Origin: Bacteroidota bacterium
Lineage (GTDB): Bacteria > Bacteroidota > Bacteroidia > Bacteroidales > VadinHA17
DNA length: 23,977 nucleotides
Direction: 5' to 3'
Assembly (NCBI GenBank): GCA_023430725.1
Contig: JAEYZD010000074.1
Span: 1 to 23,977 of the forward strand
Shown here: positions 8,319 to 16,223 of the stretch, piece by piece
Layout of the letters: every line of letters starts with the position of its first letter
Position numbering within the stretch: the first letter of the stretch is position 1
The notes under the pieces: generated by a model
Told to the model about the DNA's origin: nothing
The model's input: the letters and a program-made list of their open reading frames with translations, nothing else
The model's database searches: none
Made by a program: the position numbers and the translations under genes

Positions 8319-8326
8319 TATATTTG
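8319..8326 (+). promoter_or_regulatory. Predicted -7 box TATATTTG for tRNA-Gln
   Basis: Exact TAnnTTTG match 15 bases before the tRNA, fitting a start close to the mature 5' end. TTTC at 8294-8297 is a poor -33 candidate. It implies that the tRNA can be made independently of glnS. Confidence 0.55.
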
Positions 8327-8340
8327 CAGCCTCAAATAAC

Positions 8341-8413
8341 TGTCCCGTGGTGTAATTGGCAACACGTCTGATTCTGGATCAGAAGAGTTCAGGTTCGAGA
8401 CCTGACGGGACAA
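8341..8413 (+). tRNA. tRNA-Gln, anticodon CTG
   Basis: A complete cloverleaf of 73 bases can be drawn: acceptor TGTCCCG/CGGGACA, D-stem GTGT/ACAC, anticodon stem TCTGA/TCAGA with loop TTCTGGA (anticodon CTG, reading CAG), T-stem TCAGG/CCTGA with loop TTCGAGA, and discriminator A. The 3' CCA is not encoded. It lies directly behind glnS, whose product charges it. It is followed at once by a strong terminator. The anticodon reads only CAG, so another tRNA-Gln for CAA should exist elsewhere. Confidence 0.96.
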
Positions 8414-8422
8414 CAAGAATAT

Positions 8423-8458
8423 AAACCACTTACGATATGCTTTGTAAGTGGTTTTCTT
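8423..8458 (+). terminator. Rho-independent terminator after tRNA-Gln
   Basis: The stem AAACCACTTAC (8423-8433) pairs with GTAAGTGGTTT (8444-8454) across a 10-base loop and is followed by TCTT. It begins ten bases after the tRNA. The A-run before the stem could also serve the opposite strand, where the minus-strand gene ends at 8495. Confidence 0.85.
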
Positions 8459-8483
8459 ATTGTGACACCCAGCCTGATCAACG

Positions 8484-8498
8484 CTGAACAATGTTCAG
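8484..8498. repeat. Inverted repeat CTGAACA-A-TGTTCAG over a stop codon
   Basis: Perfect 7-base arms around one central A. It overlaps the stop codon of the minus-strand gene that ends at 8495. A one-base loop cannot fold well as RNA, so a dimeric-protein DNA site or chance is more likely than a terminator. Confidence 0.4.
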
Positions 8499-8947
8499 AA
8501 CCTGATTTTTAAGGTTGCTCCGAGGTGCGGGCTATTTGCCTGATAATTGTATACAACACACGGAGCCAGCTCCATACTGACTCCATCGAATGAACTGTTA
8601 ATCATCCCATTTATTCTTTTAACCCTTGAAGAACCTGTAATCAGTAGCGGCAACCCCGCAACAGTTACAACCGGACCAATGATCATCATGGCCATTCCGG
8701 CACCAAACTGATTTTCGGTTCCGCCACCGACAGCACTAACGGCAAGTAAATACCCGGAGACAGCAGCTACAGGACCAGCAATGGATAAGACTGTCCCTGC
8801 CTTCTTTTGATTTTTAGCCTTTTCAAGGTAAGAGCCCAAATCTTCCCGGGACAATTTTTCAAGGTTTTGAGTTGAATATTTCCCCTGAGCGTGACCTGTT
8901 AAAACAAAAACGAAAGTCAGCAGAATGTAGCATGCCATTGTTTTCAT
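8495..8947 (-). CDS. Small exported protein with two hydrophobic segments
   Basis: 150 residues. An N-terminal signal peptide (ACYILLTFVFVLTGHAQG, cleavage near residue 21) sends it out of the cytoplasm. A charged helical stretch follows (EKLSREDLGSYLEKAKNQKK), then two glycine-rich hydrophobic segments, about 50-77 (AGTVLSIAGPVAAVSGYLL onward) and 83-106 (AGMAMMIIGPVVTVAGLPLL), which look like repeats of one another around the shared IxGPVxxVxG pattern. The C-terminus (GATLKIRF) has the alternating pattern and final Phe seen in Bacteroidota envelope proteins. I recognise no named family; it resembles short hypothetical envelope proteins of this phylum. The gene is AT-richer than its neighbours. 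It is convergent with tRNA-Gln and about 195 bases from the divergent lipoprotein gene. No exact promoter box was found. Confidence 0.72.
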   Translation of the reverse strand: MKTMACYILLTFVFVLTGHAQGKYSTQNLEKLSREDLGSYLEKAKNQKKAGTVLSIAGPVAAVSGYLLAVSAVGGGTENQFGAGMAMMIIGPVVTVAGLPLLITGSSRVKRINGMINSSFDGVSMELAPCVVYNYQANSPHLGATLKIRF

Positions 8948-9142
8948 AGTTTGTCGGGTTAGGATAACCGGTGTTTATTAATATTCAGAATATTTCAGGT
9001 TCAGATTTAATTAATCTATATCCGAATAATCAAACAAACAATTTGAAAGCAATTTTGTTAATCAGACAAGAGTAAATTTATCTGAGAACTACCTCCAATT
9101 CCAATCCATCGCTTGTTGCTAATATTTTAGATATTTAGAAAT

Positions 9143-9805
9143 ATGAAAAAGGTAAATGTCAACAAAGTATTTACATTCATCCAATCTGGATTAATACTCC
9201 TGATTGCTTCCGGATGCAATAAAGATGAGCCTGTTAGAACGGTAACAGATATAGACAACAATGTTTATAAAACGGTAAAAATCGGGAATCAGGAATGGAT
9301 GGGGGAAAACCTGAGGGTTGAACGATTCAGAAATGGCGATTCCATTGGAACAACAAATACTCCGACACAGGACCTCTCTGCTGTTGTAGATCCAAATTTT
9401 CAATGGTCATATGAGGGAAATGAAGATAATGCAATTGCATATGGAAGATTATATACATTTTATGCGATAACCGATTCTCGCGGGATCTGCCCTGAAGGAT
9501 GGCATGTCCCCACTGACCAGGAATGGACTATTTTAATCGAATCCTCGGGAGGTGATAATAATGCCCAGCAAATACTAAGAGAAAACGATTTTAATCCGCA
9601 ATATGGCGGATTACGCAGTACCTGGGAGTTTTATGACCTGGACCTATACGGTCATTTTTGGAGCAGTACCCCGGTCGAAAATACTGTCCCGGGTGCAATG
9701 GATCAGGTATATATAAGAACGATGGCACCCGGAGCAACACTTGTGTACAGGAGTTACAGATATAAAAAAAGTGGAGCTTCTCTCAGATGTGTTAAGGATG
9801 AGTAG
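9143..9805 (+). CDS. Fib_succ_major domain lipoprotein
   Basis: 220 residues. The signal peptide ends LLIASGCNKDEP, a good lipobox with Cys28. The rest is one copy of the Fibrobacter succinogenes major paralogous domain (TIGR02145): VTDIDNNVYKTVKIGNQEW with WMGENLRVERF, then GRLYTFYAI, then RGICPEGWHVPTDQEW, then GHFWSST, and a C-terminal SGASLRCVKDE. The domain is common in surface and secreted proteins of Fibrobacteres and Bacteroidota; its activity is not established, though the fold is C-type-lectin-like. Cysteines in GICPEGW and SLRCVKD could pair. Composition is AT-richer than the flanking genes. It lies alone between divergent and convergent genes, with only a partial promoter match (TAAATTTA at 9073-9080). 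Confidence 0.9.
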   Translation: MKKVNVNKVFTFIQSGLILLIASGCNKDEPVRTVTDIDNNVYKTVKIGNQEWMGENLRVERFRNGDSIGTTNTPTQDLSAVVDPNFQWSYEGNEDNAIAYGRLYTFYAITDSRGICPEGWHVPTDQEWTILIESSGGDNNAQQILRENDFNPQYGGLRSTWEFYDLDLYGHFWSSTPVENTVPGAMDQVYIRTMAPGATLVYRSYRYKKSGASLRCVKDE

Positions 9806-9860
9806 CAAACTTCAGATTTCGTCGGGGGGCAAAACTAATGCTTATCCGCGGCAGACTGCC

Positions 9861-10739
9861 TCACCTCTTCAATTCCTCAAATCCTCTTCCGTAAACACCC
9901 ATGACGTTTGCCACGGTGATAAATGCCTTGTCATCAATATGCTTTATGATGCGGTATAAGTCACTGGCTTCGTTCTTTCTCACAAGTGTTATTATTACCT
10001 TCTGGTTTTCCTTTGTGTACCAGCCAGTTCCTTCAACCACTGTCACTCCCCTGTGCAGCTTCTGGGTTATCTGATCAGCTATCGTGTCAAAATGCCGCGA
10101 GAATATGAATACCTGAACTGACTGCCTGTTGCCTGAAAGTATTGTGTCAAGGGTATAAGCCTGTATTGCCATTGTAACAAAACCGTATACCATGGTCTCA
10201 ACCCTCTGTGCCGGCTCAAGATCTGTGAGTATCAGGTATGATGACCCGATTATTACCACATCACAGTACAGTATAACCCTTCCGAGGCTGATATTGCGGT
10301 ATTTGGTAACTATCATTGCTATGATGTCCGTACCGCCAGTGCTGCCCCCCTGGGTAAAAATGATGGCCAGTCCTACCCCGCACAGACCGCCTCCGATAAG
10401 TGCAGACATGAATTTCTCCTGAACCACGGCATCAGGGATCAGCGGCTGCAGCACAGACAACATTGCAGCGCCAAGCAAAATCCCGTAGATCGATTTGATT
10501 CCGAAGCCGGCCCCCAAAATCTTCAGTCCTATGATTATAAGTACTACGTTTATTGCGAAGTAGGTGTAGCCCATCGGTATGCCGGTGGCATAGAAGATTA
10601 TGGCAGCAAGCCCAGATACGCCACTGCCCGAGATCTGGTGCGGAAGCAGAAATGCAGTCCATGCCAGTGAGAATATCAGCAGACCAAGTGCTATCACAAC
10701 ATAGGTCCTGATGCTGTCAACAATCGTACGTAATACCAT
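9861..10739 (-). CDS. YitT family membrane protein
   Basis: 292 residues, standard for the YitT/DUF161 family. About five to six transmembrane segments fill residues 10-190, including VVIALGLLIFSLAWTAFLL, YTYFAINVVLIIIGLKILG, SALIGGGLCGVGLAIIF with the family's GGSTGGTDIIAMIV signature, and VILYCDVVIIGSSYLIL. The soluble C-terminal DUF2179 domain follows (VFIFSRHFDTIADQITQKLH, GVTVVEGTGWYT, KVIITLVRKNE, DDKAFITVANVMGVYGRGF), a small ferredoxin-like fold. The transport substrate is not known for most members. It is convergent with the Fib_succ_major gene, 55 bases apart, and has its own TAnnTTTG promoter box. The gene starts at the ATG complementary to 10737-10739. Confidence 0.93.
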   Translation of the reverse strand: MVLRTIVDSIRTYVVIALGLLIFSLAWTAFLLPHQISGSGVSGLAAIIFYATGIPMGYTYFAINVVLIIIGLKILGAGFGIKSIYGILLGAAMLSVLQPLIPDAVVQEKFMSALIGGGLCGVGLAIIFTQGGSTGGTDIIAMIVTKYRNISLGRVILYCDVVIIGSSYLILTDLEPAQRVETMVYGFVTMAIQAYTLDTILSGNRQSVQVFIFSRHFDTIADQITQKLHRGVTVVEGTGWYTKENQKVIITLVRKNEASDLYRIIKHIDDKAFITVANVMGVYGRGFEELKR

Positions 10740-10758
10740 AAGCCGTTTTAAATTCGCG

Positions 10759-10766
10759 CAAAGGTA
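10759..10766 (-). promoter_or_regulatory. Predicted -7 box TACCTTTG for the YitT gene
   Basis: Minus strand reads TACCTTTG, an exact TAnnTTTG match 20 bases before the ATG. No TTTG is present at the expected -33 spacing. Confidence 0.5.
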
Positions 10767-10821
10767 GATCGCTTAATTATAATTTGTAAGGCTTCGACCT
10801 GTTTTTATCATGCAAATGGCC

Positions 10822-10829
10822 TAATTTTG
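10822..10829 (+). promoter_or_regulatory. Predicted -7 box TAATTTTG for the DUF2264 gene
   Basis: Exact TAnnTTTG match 34 bases before the ATG at 10863. The divergent YitT promoter box lies 56 bases away, so the two promoters share one short intergenic region. Confidence 0.5.
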
Positions 10830-10862
10830 GCGCTGATTCCTTAAACTCGCCATAGAAATCAG

Positions 10863-12917
10863 ATGGAGAAAAAATTCGTAGTACATAATCCTGACCTTTT
10901 CCTGAGTCCCTTTACGGGGATGACGAAGAGGCATTATATCGAACTGGCAAAATACCTGTTGGAGAGAGCTTTCACCCACGTGAAGTCCATAACTGACCCG
11001 CTCACCTTCCCGATTGTACCGGGCAAGAGTTATCCACAGGAGGGATCACCTGACTGGCGGTTCCGGTCGCTGGAGTTTGAAGCCCTGGAGAGGACATTCA
11101 CACTTGCCGGGCCCCTCATACACGTGGACCCAGACACGGAGATAAGAGGGATCAGACTTCGTGATTACTACAAGCTCCATCTCTACAACGCCCTCACTCC
11201 GGGTCACCCAAACTCCCTCCCGATGCCGGAAGATCTTCCCGACTCAACCTACCAGTTTACCTGTGAGTTCGGGGGTCTCTTCAAGACGCTGTTGCTGATG
11301 CCTGACACCCTATGGTCAGCATATACACAAAAGGAAAAGGACAATATGGCCATCGCCATCTCAAAATGGGGCCATCACCGCACAACGCAGAACAACTGGC
11401 GCATCTTTAACATCGTAACCCTCTCCTTCCTGAAAAAACACGGTTACGCAATTGATGATGAAGCGCTGAAGAGCCATCTCCTCTGGGTGGCCTCCTACCA
11501 CTCAGGCAACGGCTGGTACCTTGAACAGACCTACAACTACTATTCCATCAGCCTCTTCATTGTCTACACCACAATCTGGTGCAGGGCTTTCGGTGATGAG
11601 TACTACCCTGAGATAGCGGCTGTCATTGAGCGTTCAGCGCAGAAGCTGATGGAGTCAATAACCTCCTTCTTCGGCCGTGACGGATTCATAAACATGTGGT
11701 CAAGGAGCATCTGTTACCGTACATGGGTCTCCGGCGCCTTCCCGGTAGCCTTCATGCTGAAGGACAGGGACCTGATTGACCCTGGCTTCGCGCGGAGGCT
11801 CTGCTCAGGATCCCTGCTGCAGTTCACCACCCGTGAGGACTTCTATCATAATGACATCCCCAGTCTCGGCTTCTACGGACGCAGGGAGTACATGATCCAG
11901 AACTACAGCTGCCCCGCCAGCCCCTTCTTAATGTTCCTTCCTTTCATATGCCTCGCACTGCCGGACGATTCTCCATTCTGGACAGCCCGTGAGAACGAGG
12001 GCTTCTGGCCTGAACTGAACGGAAAAACACAGATAACCGTTCTCGGGAATCCCGGACTGGTGCTTACCAATCATGGATTGACAGGCACCTCGGAGATCAT
12101 ACCGGGGAAGGTCTTTTACGATGACCCAAACTACTCAAAGCTGGCTTACAACACACATTTTCCCTGGGAGGATCATGATCCCCGGGGAGGAACGTCAATG
12201 GAGTACAGCTTCAGAAGCCTTGATCCCAGGGATGTCAGGGGTGATGACATCAATTTTTACCTCACCGGTGTCACCCTGAGCAACACTGCCGAAAAAAGCC
12301 GGTCCTTCTCAACATCCCAAAGCATGGTATTCAACGGTGTGCATGACGGTGTGCTGTACAGGCAGGCACTGATGAGGAGGCCGCCGAATAACGGAGTGGG
12401 GTATATAATCGATCTTGCAGACATCATTATTCCCGGAGGCGTGATACGGGTTGACAGGAGCCGGATGGCATTCGAGCATGAGCTGACGCTCGGGCACTTC
12501 GGCCTGCCCCACCCGGACGGAAAGCCTGCTGAGGTACAAAGCTTCGAAAAGGACGGGAGGAAAGTGATCACCGCCTCAATAAAAGGGAGACGGTTAGCCC
12601 TCATAACATATTCAGGCTGGGACAGCGTTGGTTCACTTGTCCACACAAACCATAATGCCGAGAGTGATGAGAGTACCGTGATTTATGCTTCCCGGAAACG
12701 AACAGCCAAAAATCCGCCCATGGAGCTTATGGTCTCCGTGCTTCTCCACCGGACTGATGACGGTGAATGGAGCCCTGAAGAGCTTGATCCGGTCAGGGAG
12801 ATCAGGATTATGGATGTGACTCCGCTCTTTTCTCCCCTTGGAGCCGAACTGACACTGAGGGATGATACGCTTTACAGGATCTATTTCGAGGAGATTGACG
12901 GCAATCGCCGCACATGA
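10863..12917 (+). CDS. DUF2264 domain protein, probable carbohydrate-active enzyme
   Basis: 684 residues with no signal peptide, so probably cytoplasmic. Residues of about 15-370 match DUF2264 (PF10022), an alpha/alpha-toroid-like domain: WRFRSLEFEALERTFTLAGPL, QNNWRIFNIVTLSFLKKHG, SGNGWYLEQTYNYYSISLF, RSICYRTWVSGAFP. The remainder is beta-rich (QITVLGNPGLVLTNHGL; HFGLPHPDGKPAEVQSFEKDG). Genes of this family are often found in polysaccharide utilisation loci; members are suspected or shown to be glycoside hydrolases, but I will not assign a substrate. Conserved aromatic and acidic residues in the first half (W, Y, E in YLEQTYNYY) are candidate binding or catalytic residues. It has its own promoter box and ends nine bases from a convergent permease gene; no other sugar gene is beside it. 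Confidence 0.85.
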   Translation: MEKKFVVHNPDLFLSPFTGMTKRHYIELAKYLLERAFTHVKSITDPLTFPIVPGKSYPQEGSPDWRFRSLEFEALERTFTLAGPLIHVDPDTEIRGIRLRDYYKLHLYNALTPGHPNSLPMPEDLPDSTYQFTCEFGGLFKTLLLMPDTLWSAYTQKEKDNMAIAISKWGHHRTTQNNWRIFNIVTLSFLKKHGYAIDDEALKSHLLWVASYHSGNGWYLEQTYNYYSISLFIVYTTIWCRAFGDEYYPEIAAVIERSAQKLMESITSFFGRDGFINMWSRSICYRTWVSGAFPVAFMLKDRDLIDPGFARRLCSGSLLQFTTREDFYHNDIPSLGFYGRREYMIQNYSCPASPFLMFLPFICLALPDDSPFWTARENEGFWPELNGKTQITVLGNPGLVLTNHGLTGTSEIIPGKVFYDDPNYSKLAYNTHFPWEDHDPRGGTSMEYSFRSLDPRDVRGDDINFYLTGVTLSNTAEKSRSFSTSQSMVFNGVHDGVLYRQALMRRPPNNGVGYIIDLADIIIPGGVIRVDRSRMAFEHELTLGHFGLPHPDGKPAEVQSFEKDGRKVITASIKGRRLALITYSGWDSVGSLVHTNHNAESDESTVIYASRKRTAKNPPMELMVSVLLHRTDDGEWSPEELDPVREIRIMDVTPLFSPLGAELTLRDDTLYRIYFEEIDGNRRT

Positions 12918-12926
12918 GAGGCATCA

Positions 12927-13880
12927 TCAGCTGAACAGATTCAGGCTGAGGAGTATCAGCGGAAGGGTAATAATGCTGAAGATTGTTGATATAAAGACAT
13001 TTGCCGTTGCCGTGCCGTCATCCTCCCCAAGGATATTAACCATTATCACAACGTTTACCATGCACGGCATCGCCGCCTGCATCAGCATCACCGAGACAAC
13101 CTCCTTGCGAAGCACGCCTGGGAAAAGCACGTTGAACAGTATGAACAGCCCGAGCAGCAGCAGCGGTACCAGCAGCAGCCTGTTGAAAGAGAGAAGGTAG
13201 GCATTCCTGTTCCTGATCATCTTCTTCCCGTCGGCAAACCAGATAACGGAGGCAATGAATATCATCGACAGCCATGTATTGGTCTTGCCCAATGCCCCTA
13301 CTGAATCAAGTACAAACTGCGGCAGTTTCACGGAGAAGAGAAACAGGGTAAACCCGGTAAGAATTGCTATAGTATTGATATTGAATATCCTTGGCAGGCC
13401 GTCCTTAAGGCTGAATGACTTCCCGGGGGTGATGATTGCAACGCCCAGGGTCCACATCAGGATGTTTGAAACCAGAACAAACAGACTGCCATAAAGCAGT
13501 CCCTCCTGCCCGAACTGGGAAGCAATAACCGGCAACCCGAGGTAGATGATGTTTCCGAGCATGCTGTGCAGGCGGAATATGGAGGCATGGCCTCCTTCAA
13601 TCCTGAAAATGCGGGTTGTAAGCCATCCGGCGAAGAGCATGAAAAGCATAGTCAGGGCTGCGAGAAGAAGTGTCTGAAGGCTGTTTGCGAGGAGCCTCGG
13701 GGTGACCTCGATGGCGCTGAAACTCGTGAGCAGCATGGAGGGCAGGGTCACGTAAAATATCAGCTTTGCAAGGAAATCCTTTGTGCCGGCAGTGATCACC
13801 TTTGCACGGCAGGCCAGCAGCCCTATCAGGACAACCGTTGCCAGGATGCCGATCTGCCGGAGAATCAGGAGTGAGGTCAT
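12927..13880 (-). CDS. AEC (auxin efflux carrier) family permease
   Basis: 317 residues from the ATG complementary to 13878-13880, giving an N-terminus MTSLLILRQIGILATVVL that begins directly with the first membrane helix. A longer reading to 13934 starts with TTG inside the predicted promoter box, so it is rejected. About ten hydrophobic helices in two five-helix halves are visible, separated by a charged loop near TPGKSFSLKDGLPRIFNIN; LGNIIYLGLPVIASQFG and VMLMQAAMPCMVNVVIM are the two paired crossing segments, with Gly/Pro and Asn residues typical of the family. AEC proteins export or import organic anions such as malate, or other small metabolites; the substrate cannot be told here. The gene is convergent with the DUF2264 gene and divergent from the two-component system. 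Confidence 0.9.
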   Translation of the reverse strand: MTSLLILRQIGILATVVLIGLLACRAKVITAGTKDFLAKLIFYVTLPSMLLTSFSAIEVTPRLLANSLQTLLLAALTMLFMLFAGWLTTRIFRIEGGHASIFRLHSMLGNIIYLGLPVIASQFGQEGLLYGSLFVLVSNILMWTLGVAIITPGKSFSLKDGLPRIFNINTIAILTGFTLFLFSVKLPQFVLDSVGALGKTNTWLSMIFIASVIWFADGKKMIRNRNAYLLSFNRLLLVPLLLLGLFILFNVLFPGVLRKEVVSVMLMQAAMPCMVNVVIMVNILGEDDGTATANVFISTIFSIITLPLILLSLNLFS

Positions 13881-13931
13881 GGACAGGATATGAGAGGTTA
13901 AGGTTTCATGCGGCCCCGGGATGAGTCGCGG

Positions 13932-13939
13932 CAAAGATA
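13932..13939 (-). promoter_or_regulatory. Predicted -7 box TATCTTTG for the AEC permease
   Basis: Minus strand reads TATCTTTG, an exact TAnnTTTG match 52 bases before the chosen ATG. Its position decides the start of the permease gene, because a transcript beginning a few bases below it cannot carry the longer reading. Confidence 0.55.
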
Positions 13940-13997
13940 GCGAGCAAAAACCGAAACGAAGAAACCCTCAAAAACTTTCTCCGTGAAATAGTTTTGT

Positions 13998-14005
13998 TAA
14001 ATTTG
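13998..14005 (+). promoter_or_regulatory. Predicted -7 box TAAATTTG for the two-component operon
   Basis: Exact TAnnTTTG match 64 bases before the response regulator ATG. TTTC at 13976-13979 sits near the -33 distance. The divergent permease box is about 60 bases away. Confidence 0.55.
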
Positions 14006-14068
14006 AGCGGCAACCTTTTCACGCCTGGCAGCAGACCCGGAGGAGCAGAATAATTTTTCAGTTATCCC

Positions 14069-14746
14069 ATGAAGATACTCATCATTGAAGACGAACCCAG
14101 GGTGGCCTCCTTTATCAAGGAAGGGCTGGAGGAGAAGGAGTATGAGACCATGGTGGCTTATGACGGACTTGCCGGTGAACAGGCAGCCCTGCTGGAACCG
14201 GTAGATCTGGTGATCCTCGATCTGATTCTTCCCGGCAAGGGGGGTATAGATGTCTGCCGCGCAGTCAAGGAGAGGAAGCCTGACCTTCCCATCCTGATGC
14301 TGACAGCAATGAGCACCACTGTTGACAAGGTCAGGGGTTTCGATGCCGGTGCCGATGATTACCTCGTCAAACCCTTCGACTTTCCCGAGCTGCTGGCCCG
14401 GATCAAATCGCTTCTCAAGAGACGCAGCGCCGCCCGGCACCAGCCTGAATCGCTTCGCGTAGCCAACCTTGAGCTGGATCTGAGGCGAAAGGTCGCAATT
14501 CGCGCAGGTCATACCATAGAACTGACAGCCAAGGAGTTCGCTCTGCTTGAATATTTTATGCGCAACAGCGGGAGGGTTCTGTCCCGGTCTGACATCTCCG
14601 AAAAGGTCTGGGATATAACCTATGACACAGGAACGAATATCGTTGAGGTTTATGTAAATATCCTGCGAAAGAAGATAGACAGGGACTATGAACCCAAGCT
14701 GATACATACAAGGGTTGGATTAGGATATATTCTCACCGATTCATAA
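14069..14746 (+). CDS. OmpR-family response regulator
   Basis: 225 residues. The receiver domain (1 to about 118) has the acidic pair in IIEDEP, phosphoacceptor D51 (VILDLILPG), T79 (LMLTAM) and K101 (YLVKPF). The C-terminal domain (about 126-225) is a winged helix of the OmpR/PhoB type: ELTAKEFALLEYFMRN, RSDISEKVWD, TNIVEVYVNILRKKID as recognition region, and IHTRVGLGYIL as the wing. It therefore binds DNA and regulates transcription after phosphorylation. The layout is like the CusR/copper or envelope-stress branch, but the signal cannot be read from sequence. The kinase gene starts at the base after its stop codon, so the pair is co-expressed. Confidence 0.95.
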   Translation: MKILIIEDEPRVASFIKEGLEEKEYETMVAYDGLAGEQAALLEPVDLVILDLILPGKGGIDVCRAVKERKPDLPILMLTAMSTTVDKVRGFDAGADDYLVKPFDFPELLARIKSLLKRRSAARHQPESLRVANLELDLRRKVAIRAGHTIELTAKEFALLEYFMRNSGRVLSRSDISEKVWDITYDTGTNIVEVYVNILRKKIDRDYEPKLIHTRVGLGYILTDS

Positions 14747-16141
14747 ATGAAGATAAGGCAAAAACTGACGCTTCAGTTCTTCCTGATGGCCAGCGTGATA
14801 CTGCTGCTCTTCTCCATGGCTGTATATGTTGCCTCAGCTACCTACCGGAGGGATGATTTCTATCAGCGCCTCGAGAGCAGGGCTATCAGCACAGCCAGGC
14901 TCCTCATTGAGGTTGATGAGATTGACACCGATCTTCTCACAAAGATAGAAGAAGACAACCCGGTTTCTCTTCCTGATGAAAAGATCATAATCTTCAATTA
15001 CAAGAATGAGATCCTCTATTCCACTGATACAAGGAACGTAATTATTTACGATGATGATCTGCTGACAAGGATCAGGACATCGGGAGTTGTGCGAACCACA
15101 AGCGGGCGTTATGAGCTGCTGGGGATACTTTTTCCCGAAGAATTCAACAGGTTTGTGGTGTTGAGCGCCGCGCGCGACATATACGGGTTTGACAAGATGA
15201 AAAACCTGCGGATGATATTGTTGCTCCTTACCAGTCTTTTCCTGCTGCTCTTCTACCCTGCCGGATGGCTCTTTGCTGCACGGTCACTCTCCCCTATCTC
15301 GAAGGTTGTGGAGCGTGTCGAGGAGATCTCAATCACCAGTCTCGACCTGAGGGTTGACGAGGGCAACGGCAAGGATGAGCTGGCTCACCTGGCACATACC
15401 TTCAACCGGATGCTTGAGCGGCTTGAGACAGCCTTCGAGGTACAGAAGGATTTCATCTCCAACGCGTCACATGAGCTTCGTACGCCCCTCACTGCGGTCA
15501 CCGGGCAGCTTGAGGTTCTTCTGATGAAGGAGCGGCCGGAAAAGGAATACAGGGAAGCCACCGAAGCGGTCCTTGAAGACATAAAAAAGCTTAACCGACT
15601 GCTGGACAGGCTGCTGCTGATGGCTCATGCAAGCTCAGAGGGTGCAACAGAAGGTTTTGGCGATGTGCGGATCGATGAGACACTGTGGGAGGCAAGGGAA
15701 GAGATAATTAAGCACAACAGGGAATACTCTGTGAACATTTCACTCGATGAAACAATATCTGACATCGAGAACCTGACGATTCGGGGTGATGAGCACCTGC
15801 TGCAGTCAGCCATAATCAACATCATGGAGAACGGATGCAAGTATTCGCCGGACAAGTCAGTCAGGGTATATCTGACGCATGACGGCCGCAACATCATGGC
15901 AAGATTCAGTGACAACGGCCCGGGGATAGCAGAAGATGAGATGGAGCGCATCTTCGAATCTTTTTACCGCAGTAAATCAACCTCCTATGTCAGGGGTCAC
16001 GGCATAGGTCTTTCGCTGGCCAAGAAGATCATTGATATTCACCGGGGCGAGCTCAGTGTGACATCAAAGCCAGGCGAGGGGACCACAATAACTCTCACCC
16101 TTCCTGCCGAGCACTTCAACGCCAGTCTGAGCCGGAACTGA
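14747..16141 (+). CDS. Sensor histidine kinase (HAMP-HisKA-HATPase)
   Basis: 464 residues. Transmembrane helix 1 (about 10-30, LQFFLMASVILLLFSMAVYV) and helix 2 (about 155-178, MILLLLTSLFLLLFYPAGWLF) enclose a periplasmic sensor region of roughly 120 residues rich in Asp and Glu (TDLLTKIEEDNPVSLPDEK; IIYDDDLLTRIR). A HAMP linker follows, then the HisKA box FISNASHELRTPLTAV with phospho-acceptor H242, the N box NIMENGCKYSP, and the ATP-lid boxes FSDNGPGIAEDEM and HGIGLSLAKKIID. It would autophosphorylate and pass phosphate to the regulator encoded one base upstream. The acidic sensor region might suit a cation signal, but that is a guess. The gene ends 141 bases before the next ATG. Confidence 0.95.
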   Translation: MKIRQKLTLQFFLMASVILLLFSMAVYVASATYRRDDFYQRLESRAISTARLLIEVDEIDTDLLTKIEEDNPVSLPDEKIIIFNYKNEILYSTDTRNVIIYDDDLLTRIRTSGVVRTTSGRYELLGILFPEEFNRFVVLSAARDIYGFDKMKNLRMILLLLTSLFLLLFYPAGWLFAARSLSPISKVVERVEEISITSLDLRVDEGNGKDELAHLAHTFNRMLERLETAFEVQKDFISNASHELRTPLTAVTGQLEVLLMKERPEKEYREATEAVLEDIKKLNRLLDRLLLMAHASSEGATEGFGDVRIDETLWEAREEIIKHNREYSVNISLDETISDIENLTIRGDEHLLQSAIINIMENGCKYSPDKSVRVYLTHDGRNIMARFSDNGPGIAEDEMERIFESFYRSKSTSYVRGHGIGLSLAKKIIDIHRGELSVTSKPGEGTTITLTLPAEHFNASLSRN

Positions 16142-16223
16142 GACTCCGTTCATCCCTGCCGGCAATTTGCTGATGTTCATTAATAAAATTATTAGAATCA
16201 GTTACCTTCTGAAAAGAATTTCC

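Noticed and set aside
8341..9860. attL/attR pair flanking the AT-rich patch
   Set aside because: The tRNA 3' end is not repeated downstream within the window, so no integration site can be shown.
16181..16194. AT-rich palindrome TAATAA-AA-TTATTA
   Set aside because: Easily formed by chance in AT-rich promoter DNA; noted with the promoter but not called as an operator.
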